A DNA stretch of 64,000 nucleotides. It comes from Clostridia bacterium. Lineage in GTDB: Bacteria; Bacillota; Clostridia; Oscillospirales; CAG-272. Position numbers and translations under genes: made by a program. This document shows positions 57,709 through 64,000 of the stretch, piece after piece. Location: assembly GCA_017453245.1 (NCBI GenBank), contig JAFTKM010000026.1:62001-126000 (forward strand), read 5' to 3'. Position 1 is the stretch's first letter; each line of letters opens with the position of its first letter. The notes under the pieces are model-generated. The model did not search any database and was not told the DNA's origin. It saw only the letters and a list, made by a program, of their open reading frames with translations.

Positions 57709-59829
57709 TTACTCGAGAACGATCTTGGTGATACCGAGAGATGCCTTACCGAGTGCCTGCATCATAGTAACGAGAAGGTCCATCTCGTTCTGCGGAAGCT
57801 TGATCTCAAGGGCGATGGAGTTCTGATCGTTTGGGTATGCCTTGATATGGATATTGAGCTTCTCCTTCTTTGCCTCGACGAGGGTGGTCTCGACAACCTC
57901 CTTGATCCTCTTGATAACGTTGAGGTCTACGGAGTAACGGAACAGGAGCTTAGCGGACTTGGTGACGATAGCCACGCGAGCCTTTGCTTCCTCTTCCTCA
58001 CGGCGTCTGCGCTCCTCTTCCTCGCGGCGGCGCTGTTCTTCACGGCGGCGCTGCTCCTCGAGTCTGCGCTCTTCCTCCTCGCGGCGGAGTCTCTCAGCCT
58101 CTCTTGCAAGGGCTTCCTTTCTCTCGCGCTCCTCCTTAGCCGCTCTCTCAGCCTCAAGGCGCTTCTGCTCCTCTACTGCCATTCTCGCGGCCTCGGCGAT
58201 TCTCGCTCTCTCCTCTGCCTCAAGGCGCATCTTTTCCTCGAGCTCGGCTCTGATTCTCTCTTCCTCAGCGCGCTTAGCCTCGAGCTCACGCTGTCTCTCC
58301 TCCTCGGCAAGACGGCGAGCCTCTTCCTCTTTTCTACGAGCCTCTTCCTCAGCTATGCGACGAGCCTCAGCCTCTCTTGCGATTCTCGAAAGTCTCTCAT
58401 TTTCCTCAAGGAGTCTCTCGTGCTCAAGGCGAAGCTGCTCTGCCTCGCGCTCAGCTCTGACTCTTGCCTCGGTCTCATACTCAAGACGGATCTTAGCCTC
58501 GATCTCGCGTCTGATAGCGTCCTCGTCAAGCACGGGTGCGGCGGGTGCTGTCTTCGCGGTCTCGCGCTCATATTCCTCAAAGGTGATCTCACCCATGGAG
58601 AATACCTCCTCCTCGGGCTCATCCTCAAGATTTCCAAAGTCAAAGTCGAATACGTTCTTGATCTTGGGCTCGGGCTCTGCCTCCTCTGCGACCTCCTCGA
58701 CCTCGGGCTCTGCCTCGACTTCCTCGACGGGCTCGATCTCAGCCTCAAGCTCGATCTCGATCTCGGGCTCGTCCTCTGCCTCGGGCTCCTCGGTAGCGAG
58801 TACGGACTTAGCGAGCTCGGCAACAACGTCGACCTCCTCGTCCTTCGCCATAGGATCAACGGGTGTGGGAGCTACTACGCCGAAGCTTCCGAGAAGCTCA
58901 CGGAGCTTATCGCTGACGTCACTTGCGTGATTCGCAAGCTCTGCCTCGGTGACAACCTTAACGAGCTCACCGCGCTTGATAGCTCTCTTGATTATATCTC
59001 TCCATTCGGTAACGGTCTTCTTGCCCATTGCCGCCTGGTACTTGTTGGGGTTAGCGCCTGCGAGGAAGCGGTATTCCTTCTCGCGGATCTTCTGCGCGAC
59101 GTCCTCGCCGAGCTCAAACTTAATGGTTTCCGCGCTTACAACGTCGGACACCTTATAGCCGAGAGCGCCGTCAAGACGGGTCCACTTAACCCAGAAGTCA
59201 CGCGCCTGACAGCCCTTGTCAACAAGGAGAAGACGGCGGTAGGTAACGTTCTCGGAGGTGTGCTCAAGATAGGTGCCGGGAGCAAACACAAGCTGAAGCT
59301 CCATCGTGGTGTTTTCTATTCCCTCAACGCCAACCTTGGTGCAGAGCTCCTCTGTGATCTGGCTTGCGAGCTCGTCGATAAAGGTCTGGCTGTACTTGCC
59401 GACAAGGAGTGTCACATCGTCGGTCACAGCCTCAACGCGAAGCTTGATAGCCGCTCTGTCGTAGTCGATCCTACGGCCGCGGAGCTTGTCCGCAAATCCA
59501 TTAGGTACAAAGCCGGCAAAGGAGAAGTCTACCGTCTCCCCACCGATATATGCGTAAGGAATATTATTTCTGAATGTCTTTTTGGTAATGGGCCACTTGA
59601 TCCAGGATATGATCGCGTCCTCGCCCTCGAGCTTAACCGAGAGAGGATAGTACCACTCGCCCTCAAAGAGAAGCTCGTCGGCTATGTAGTCCTCGTACAT
59701 GGTGACGCACTCGATAGCGTCGCCGTACTTCTCCTCAAGCATGGGCACAAGCACGGTGTTAAAGCTCTCTACGAACGCGTCGGTCGCGGTATCCTTGACT
59801 ATTTTGTTGTGGAAAAGGTCGATTATCAT
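57709..59829 (-). CDS. Large coiled-coil protein of unknown function
   Basis: A 706-residue protein without signal or membrane segments. Residues 1-300 are a globular alpha/beta domain (MIIDLFHNKIVKD, CVTMYEDYIADELLF, YPLSVKLEGEDAIISWIKWP). Residues about 305-415 are very acidic (repeated EPEVEE and EIELEAE). Residues about 430-620 form a continuous Arg/Glu/Ala coiled coil with RREEQRRREEEERRRREEEE near its end. The last 85 residues are a small alpha/beta domain. I do not recognise a family. It may link a bound target to another partner by the long rod. Start at 59829 follows AGGAG. Confidence 0.75.
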   Translation of the reverse strand: MIIDLFHNKIVKDTATDAFVESFNTVLVPMLEEKYGDAIECVTMYEDYIADELLFEGEWYYPLSVKLEGEDAIISWIKWPITKKTFRNNIPYAYIGGETVDFSFAGFVPNGFADKLRGRRIDYDRAAIKLRVEAVTDDVTLLVGKYSQTFIDELASQITEELCTKVGVEGIENTTMELQLVFAPGTYLEHTSENVTYRRLLLVDKGCQARDFWVKWTRLDGALGYKVSDVVSAETIKFELGEDVAQKIREKEYRFLAGANPNKYQAAMGKKTVTEWRDIIKRAIKRGELVKVVTEAELANHASDVSDKLRELLGSFGVVAPTPVDPMAKDEEVDVVAELAKSVLATEEPEAEDEPEIEIELEAEIEPVEEVEAEPEVEEVAEEAEPEPKIKNVFDFDFGNLEDEPEEEVFSMGEITFEEYERETAKTAPAAPVLDEDAIRREIEAKIRLEYETEARVRAEREAEQLRLEHERLLEENERLSRIAREAEARRIAEEEARRKEEEARRLAEEERQRELEAKRAEEERIRAELEEKMRLEAEERARIAEAARMAVEEQKRLEAERAAKEERERKEALAREAERLRREEEERRLEEQRRREEQRRREEEERRRREEEEAKARVAIVTKSAKLLFRYSVDLNVIKRIKEVVETTLVEAKKEKLNIHIKAYPNDQNSIALEIKLPQNEMDLLVTMMQALGKASLGITKIVLE

Positions 59830-59875
59830 TACATCAAACTCCTTTCTTAATGTCAAATATGCTTTTACAACCTAT

Positions 59876-59904
59876 ATTTTAACATATTTAAAATAAAAAT
59901 GCAA
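59876..59904 (-). promoter_or_regulatory. Probable promoter of the coiled-coil gene
   Basis: TTGCAT (59899-59904, minus), 17 bp, TAAAAT (59876-59881). Confidence 0.65.
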
Positions 59905-59954
59905 TAACTTAAAGCAGAATATGTAAAAATATTTTGACATTTTTGAGCGCAAAA

Positions 59955-59990
59955 TAGAAAAAGCGCGGCGACCTGAAGGGCACCGCGCGG
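59955..59990 (-). terminator. Intrinsic terminator of the AlbA_2 gene
   Basis: GCGCGGTGCCCTTC and its partner GGTCGCCGCGC form a stem followed by TTTTTC on the minus strand. The rest of the 326-bp gap (59830-60155) has no other gene. Confidence 0.7.
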
Positions 59991-60155
59991 GAAACGCACA
60001 TTTTTTTATGTCTTTTGGTGGTACAAAGCCGAAATACAACCGGTTAACACAATTTACGCCGAAGTATGCGTGTTATAGACGTATTCGTAAAGTGTTTGCT
60101 TATAAATTGCTATTTCGTTATCGCTATAACTATCATAAGATTTTCCGTTAATTGT

Positions 60156-61457
60156 TTATCCTTTCACGTATTTCTTGCAGCTACCACGACCAATTACATT
60201 TATCAACCCCTCAGCACACATTTCCTTAGCTACCGCGTATGCGCGAGTCTTCTTTACGCCGAGCAGCTCCATAATCTGCGCCTCAGAAATATAGCCGTTT
60301 TCGTCAATAAAGTTAAGTACGGTTTGCTTTTGGGCGGATATAGCGACATTCTTTTCCACTTCATTGTTTCGTCCTTGAAGCCTGTTCATATTAGGCAGTA
60401 TGATTTTGAATGTGTTTTGGGTGACCTCAATGCGCGGCTGAGAAGAGCATTTAGCATAGAGGTTATATATCTTTCTTATGCCCGTGCCGTAGGACTCGAT
60501 CAGATGCAAGCGATGGAATATTGCGGCTAGATTTTTGTTTCTGGGCTGCGAAATTCCGCTTCTGATATCCTCGGGGGATAGTCCGGGCAGAAGACCGCCT
60601 ATAGAGATGAATTCCATCTCGTTATCGTTCACGTTGATGATCACGCTGCCGCTGAAGCTGTAATCCCTATGAACGAGCGCGTTAAGTAACGCCTCTCTGA
60701 GAGCCGCATCCGGATAATCCGCTTTTTCTATTCTCTCAAGGCCCTTGAAGGTTGCCATCTTTTTGTTACACAAGGATAAATACGAGTACGCATCGTCAAG
60801 CTGCTTAAACACAGAGCCACCAAACTCCTTGCTATCACGGAATTCCGTGTTTGAATCATCGCCGAATACCGCAATTTTGGTAGTATGCGCGCACTGATCC
60901 GAGATTATCAAAGCGAGATTGGTATATATCTCCTCGGTGGGATGAGTGATACCGAGCGCTCTGTATTTGCTTTTAGCGAAGTCAACGTCGTATCGAGCGA
61001 AGGCCTCCTTTGCGCTCTTAAAGGTCAGGGACTGATCCATCGAACGCATAGCCTCGAAGGTATCGCCGTCGGACTCCTTTATCATAGCGCGTATTTGCTC
61101 GGGTGATGCAGGTGCAGTGGAGGTTCCCTGCCTTACAAAAACTCCGCTGGGCTTTAATCCCTTGGATTTAAGATAGTAAGGCTTGTAAGAACCCTCACCT
61201 ACGGTGATCTTAACAACTTTGTTCTCCTGAATGGTATACTTAACAAACATTGTGACGTCGGGCATTATTGCGTCGCGAATTCCGTTTGTGATGCGAGTGT
61301 AGTTTTCGTCAACGTTATCAATTCCGACAGCCTCACCGTCATTGTTAATTCCTATATAAATCACTCCGCCATCCGTATTTGCGAATGCGATTACCTCTTT
61401 ATATAAATCTTCGGTAAACTGCTGCTTAAACTCAATATTTTCTGTCTCAAAGTTCAT
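60156..61457 (-). CDS. AlbA_2/Schlafen-type ATP-binding regulator
   Basis: A 433-residue protein. The N-terminal AlbA_2 (Slfn-like) domain (about 1-115) has NIEFKQQFTEDLYKEVIAFA and TDGGVIYIGINNDGEAVGID. The middle has the GHKL-like ATP-binding helper region EALLNALVHRDYSFSGSVII (about 255-275), with GLLPGLSPEDIRSG and GTGIRKIY. The C-terminus (about 370-430) is a winged helix. These proteins are often called RecG-like or putative transcription regulators. It is monocistronic behind a consensus promoter with tandem repeats. Confidence 0.88.
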   Translation of the reverse strand: MNFETENIEFKQQFTEDLYKEVIAFANTDGGVIYIGINNDGEAVGIDNVDENYTRITNGIRDAIMPDVTMFVKYTIQENKVVKITVGEGSYKPYYLKSKGLKPSGVFVRQGTSTAPASPEQIRAMIKESDGDTFEAMRSMDQSLTFKSAKEAFARYDVDFAKSKYRALGITHPTEEIYTNLALIISDQCAHTTKIAVFGDDSNTEFRDSKEFGGSVFKQLDDAYSYLSLCNKKMATFKGLERIEKADYPDAALREALLNALVHRDYSFSGSVIINVNDNEMEFISIGGLLPGLSPEDIRSGISQPRNKNLAAIFHRLHLIESYGTGIRKIYNLYAKCSSQPRIEVTQNTFKIILPNMNRLQGRNNEVEKNVAISAQKQTVLNFIDENGYISEAQIMELLGVKKTRAYAVAKEMCAEGLINVIGRGSCKKYVKG

Positions 61458-61488
61458 ATAACACGCCTCCGTATGATCTTTTACCTAT

Positions 61489-61517
61489 ATTATAGCGATT
61501 ATTCTTTTTACTGTCAA
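61489..61517 (-). promoter_or_regulatory. Sigma-A promoter of the AlbA_2 gene
   Basis: TTGACA (61512-61517, minus), 17 bp, TATAAT (61489-61494). Confidence 0.85.
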
Positions 61518-61522
61518 GTAAA

Positions 61523-61590
61523 TTTTCACTGAATTTTCACTTTTTTCACTGAATTTTCACTTTTTTCACTTTTGTGAGTGAAAATTCATA
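61523..61590. repeat. 20-bp tandem repeats upstream of the AlbA_2 promoter
   Basis: Two and a half copies of TTTTCACTGAATTTTCACTT (61523, 61543, 61563) are followed by the inverted TTCACTTTTGTGAGTGAA. All units carry GTGAAAA on the minus strand. They lie directly upstream of the -35 box. Confidence 0.7.
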
Positions 61591-61667
61591 TACCATTTGT
61601 CAAGTCAATTAGGTCATTTTTCAAAAAATGATACCATTAAAATGTGAAATGATCTAATTGATCACAA

Positions 61668-61704
61668 GAAAAAAGTCCAACGCAGCGGAGTGCCACGTTG
61701 GACT
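61668..61704 (-). terminator. Intrinsic terminator of the KDPG aldolase gene
   Basis: AGTCCAACG/CGTTGGACT stem with TTTTTTC on the minus strand. Confidence 0.85.
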
Positions 61705-61732
61705 GATGTTGGTTTGTTGGTGAAGTTTTGAT

Positions 61733-61973
61733 GAATTGACGCGGAGCATCATGAATTGAAACTGCGTTTCATACTTTTCTCACTTCGCTCCATGAATTGA
61801 AGCTATACTTCATGATTTCTCGCTTTGCTCCATGAATTGACGGACAAGCCGTCATGATTTGAATTGCAACTATCAATGTGCCGCAGGCGCAATTCATGCC
61901 GAAGGCAATTCATGAGCATTGGTGCTCAATTCATGCAACTCGTTGCAATTCATTGTAATCGCGCGGTACGCGA
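61733..61973 (-). repeat. CATGAATTGA-family hairpin array after the KDPG aldolase gene
   Basis: It begins at the stop codon: GTAATCGCGTACCGCGCGATTAC, then AATGAATTGCAAC-GA-GTTGC, ATGAATTGAGCACCAATGCTC, GCC-TTC-GGC, GACGGC-TTG-CCGTC and GGAGC-AAA-GCGAG joined by CATGAATTGA or CATGATTT. It ends before the terminator at 61668. Confidence 0.75.
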
Positions 61974-62942
61974 TTACTTTTGTACAAGGTGAACTGCGAA
62001 GCCGCAGATCTCATCCTTAAAGTAACAGAACTTAGGCTTGCCGGTCTTATCGTCGTAGGTGATGGAATCGTGATCGATAGCGATGCCCTGTCTCTCGAAG
62101 TATGCGATAGCTCTGTCAACGAAGTGAGTCTTGATACCGATGTGGCCGCACTTGCCGGGGCCCTTCTGGTGCATAAACTCGAACTCCTCGCCTGCGAAGG
62201 TGGACTTGCTGGTCGTGCGGGTGGGGAGACCGAACATAAGCTCAAAGAGCTTAGCGCCCTTCTCGGCTTCCTCGATATTATCGTTGTTGATGCCCATATG
62301 TACGAACTCAAGGCCGAGCATTACCTTAACAGCATTTCTGGTAAGAGCGGTGATCTCGTCCCACTTCTTGTCTCTGATGAGGTCGTCACGAACCATAAAG
62401 GAGCCGCCGCAAGCAACGATCTTGTTGAACTTGAGGTAGTCGAGGAGGTTGTTCTCGTTGATGCCGCCTGTGGGCATGAAGGTAAGCTGACCGTAGGGAG
62501 CGGCCATAGCCTTAAGCATCTTAAGACCGCCTGCAGCCTCTGCGGGGAAGAACTTAACGGTGGAGAGACCGAGCTCGAGAGCCGCCTCTACGTCAGAGGG
62601 ATTGGAGCAGCCGGGGAGCATAGGAACGCCCTTGGAAAGGCAGTATGCGGTAACCTTGGGGTTAAGACCGGGGGATACGAGGAACTTGGAGCCTGCCGCG
62701 ATAGCCGCGTCAACCTGCTCGGTGGTAAGAACGGTACCTGCACCCACGAGCATCTCGGGGAAAGCCTCGGTAATGTTCTTGATAGCCTCTGCCGCGCACT
62801 TGGTTCTGAAGGTGATCTCCGCCGCGGGAAGACCGCCGTCGATAAGAGCCTTTGCAAGCGGAACTGCATCGTCTGCGTTCTCGATCTTGATTACGGGAAT
62901 AAGGCCGATAAGGTGGAGTTCTTTGATCATATCGTTGTTCAT
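61974..62942 (-). CDS. eda: KDPG/KHG aldolase fused to a VOC-family domain
   Basis: A 322-residue protein. Residues 1-212 are a class I KDPG aldolase: LIGLIPVIKIENADDAVPLA, GGLPAAEITFRT (catalytic Glu), VGAGTVLTTEQVD, SPGLNPKV and TVKFFPAEAAGG (Schiff-base Lys about 133), then FMPTGGINENN. Residues about 213-322 are a glyoxalase/VOC-like domain with GLEFVHMGINNDN, GHIGIKTHFVDRAIAYFERQ and GFAVHL. The aldolase splits 2-keto-3-deoxy-6-phosphogluconate to pyruvate and glyceraldehyde-3-phosphate, completing the uronate route from UxuA. The role of the VOC part is unknown. Confidence 0.9.
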   Translation of the reverse strand: MNNDMIKELHLIGLIPVIKIENADDAVPLAKALIDGGLPAAEITFRTKCAAEAIKNITEAFPEMLVGAGTVLTTEQVDAAIAAGSKFLVSPGLNPKVTAYCLSKGVPMLPGCSNPSDVEAALELGLSTVKFFPAEAAGGLKMLKAMAAPYGQLTFMPTGGINENNLLDYLKFNKIVACGGSFMVRDDLIRDKKWDEITALTRNAVKVMLGLEFVHMGINNDNIEEAEKGAKLFELMFGLPTRTTSKSTFAGEEFEFMHQKGPGKCGHIGIKTHFVDRAIAYFERQGIAIDHDSITYDDKTGKPKFCYFKDEICGFAVHLVQK

Positions 62943-63081
62943 TGGTGTATTCTCCTTAAAATATTATTTTACAAGTACATTATAGCACATATATTTCCCT
63001 CTAACCATTGCAAAAATTGCTCTCAATACTGAAAATATTTACCCACACTGCCATTTTTGAGCCATAAAACGCTTGTTTTTA

Positions 63082-63110
63082 TTGACTTCGGGCGGCGAGG
63101 GTGGTAAAAT
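63082..63110 (+). promoter_or_regulatory. Sigma-A promoter of the PHP gene
   Basis: TTGACT (63082-63087), 17 bp, TAAAAT (63105-63110). Confidence 0.7.
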
Positions 63111-63142
63111 TAGCCTAGATAAAAGCAAAGGAAGGCACAGCT

Positions 63143-64000
63143 ATGAACGAAAGACCTTATGCGAATTTACACCTCCACTCCACACATTCCGACGGTGTGT
63201 ACTCCCCCGCGGAGCTTGTCAGAATAGCGAAGGAGGAGGGCTACCGCGCTCTAGCGATCACCGATCACGACACCGCGAGCGCTTACCCCGAGCTCTGTCA
63301 GGCGTGCGAGGCGGAGGGGATGGAATGTCTTTTCGGCGTTGAGTTTACCGTCTCGGAGCCGATGGACTTTCATATCGTAGGCTTCGGCTTTGATCCCGAG
63401 TATCCCGAGATGAAGAAGTACCTCTCGGATATGGCGCTCAGGCAGACCGACAACACAAGGTGCTGCTTTGACGAGGCTATAAGGACGGGCGGAATCACGG
63501 GCATCACGTGGGACGAGGTGCTCGAGTATAACGCGGGCATTCCGTGGCTGTGCAATAATCACGTTTTCCGCGCGATGAAGGCTAAGGGGCTTGTCAAGGA
63601 AGAGGAATACATGGCTTGGTTTGACAAGAACTTCCGCCATCAGAGGGGAATGTTTCCGCCGAGTCACCGCTTCAACACTCTTTTCGAGATGGTCGAGCTT
63701 ATTGAGAAGGCGGGCGGATTTGCCGTATGCGCTCACCCGAATAGGAGACAGCTTGAAAACATCGAGCTTTTGCTGTCCGCGGGTATCAAGGGGCTGGAGG
63801 TCCTGCACCCTTCCCTATCCGATGAGGAAAAGGCGCTCTCAAGGAGGATATGCCTTGAGCGTGGGCTCTTTATCTCGGGAGGAAGTGACCACTCCGGACT
63901 TTGCGGCGGCTACTACGACTCCTTCGAAAGCGAGGAGGCGCTCAGAGCGAGCGACCTGTACGTTGAGCCCCTGACCGTCGGTGTCGAGGAGCATTACTAC
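63143..64000 (+). CDS. PHP-domain phosphoesterase (3' end beyond the window)
   Basis: The frame is open from ATG 63143 to the last base, 286 codons, so the C-terminus is missing. Metal-binding motifs are LHLHSTHSDG (residues 9-18), LAITDHDT (about 48) with the usual Asp-His, GVEFTV (Glu ligand), FAVCAHPNRR (about 205) and ISGGSDHSG (about 250). This is the full PHP ligand set, as in YciV/RNase AM-like phosphoesterases that cleave 3',5'-nucleotide ends. The substrate is not settled. GGAAGG precedes the ATG. The missing stop codon explains why a simple ORF search would drop it. Confidence 0.9.
   Translation, partial: MNERPYANLHLHSTHSDGVYSPAELVRIAKEEGYRALAITDHDTASAYPELCQACEAEGMECLFGVEFTVSEPMDFHIVGFGFDPEYPEMKKYLSDMALRQTDNTRCCFDEAIRTGGITGITWDEVLEYNAGIPWLCNNHVFRAMKAKGLVKEEEYMAWFDKNFRHQRGMFPPSHRFNTLFEMVELIEKAGGFAVCAHPNRRQLENIELLLSAGIKGLEVLHPSLSDEEKALSRRICLERGLFISGGSDHSGLCGGYYDSFESEEALRASDLYVEPLTVGVEEHYY

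Noticed and set aside
57649..59850. 733-codon open frame on the plus strand
   Set aside because: It mirrors the Glu/Arg-rich coiled-coil gene (giving a Leu/Ser-rich product), has no ribosome site and runs into repeats.

Overview
The window reads as a chromosomal segment of an uncultured, carbohydrate-degrading Gram-positive bacterium of the Clostridia (Bacillota). The signs are strong AGGAG ribosome binding sites, many near-consensus sigma-A promoters with 17-bp spacers, clostridial families (DUF4317, a DUF6809-like protein, the VTC/DUF4956/carbohydrate-binding trio, GPH symporters, BcrA-type ABC pairs) and lipoproteins with collagen-like repeats. The order cannot be fixed from sequence alone. 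I saw no rRNA, tRNA or CRISPR array. Genes at both window edges are cut.

Layout. 1-3.1 kb: a partial six-hairpin-like enzyme, a TPR membrane protein, and a small HTH gene beside nine 21-bp repeats and an AT-rich tract. 3.8-6.5 kb: GlcNAc use (ROK kinase, nagA). 7.1-7.8 kb: a divergent XRE regulator/small protein pair with three operators. 8-11.2 kb: GH88 and GH79 enzymes for uronic-acid oligosaccharides. 11.3-12.6 kb: a collagen-like SGNH lipoprotein. 12.8-15 kb: nucleoside hydrolase and DUF4317. 15.9-20.3 kb: a GH13-symporter-GH1 operon. 20.5-24.8 kb: an OB-fold lipoprotein and a VTT membrane protein. 25.1-30.7 kb: a two-component system beside the VTC cluster. 31-32.2 kb: an SLC13-type permease. 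33.6-44.1 kb: sugar catabolism (Gfo/Idh, isomerase, AraC regulator, symporter, GH2, uxuA, GH78). 44.2-44.5 kb: a type I toxin-antitoxin locus. 44.7-50.7 kb: rsmG, Nudix, two small proteins and two tandem ABC transporters. 50.7-53 kb: an accessory patch (AP2 protein between direct repeats, AbrB, XRE, HTH-only ParB-like protein). 53.5-57.4 kb: two more collagen-like lipoproteins. 57.7-64 kb: a coiled-coil protein, an AlbA_2 protein, a KDPG aldolase-VOC fusion and a partial PHP phosphoesterase.

Metabolically the pieces converge on uronic-acid and amino-sugar polymers. GH88 and GH79 would release (unsaturated) uronic acids, UxuA and the KDPG aldolase would carry hexuronate onward, and NagA with the ROK kinase would handle GlcNAc. 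GH1, GH2, GH13 and GH78 with two GPH symporters broaden the diet.

The most unusual feature is between the genes. After many stop codons there is an array of short hairpins separated by a constant linker that is specific to the array family (AACTTCAC, AGTTATAT, ATATCAC, CATGAATTGA, TCGATATA, TATAATTACA, TGCAAAATGC), and the array usually runs up to an intrinsic terminator. Copies of one family keep the order of hairpins while stems change on both sides, which argues for selection on structure. A related pair of leaders with an identical 30-bp core sits just before two consecutive genes. MITE-like and CCTTCCCC-type dispersed repeats are interspersed.
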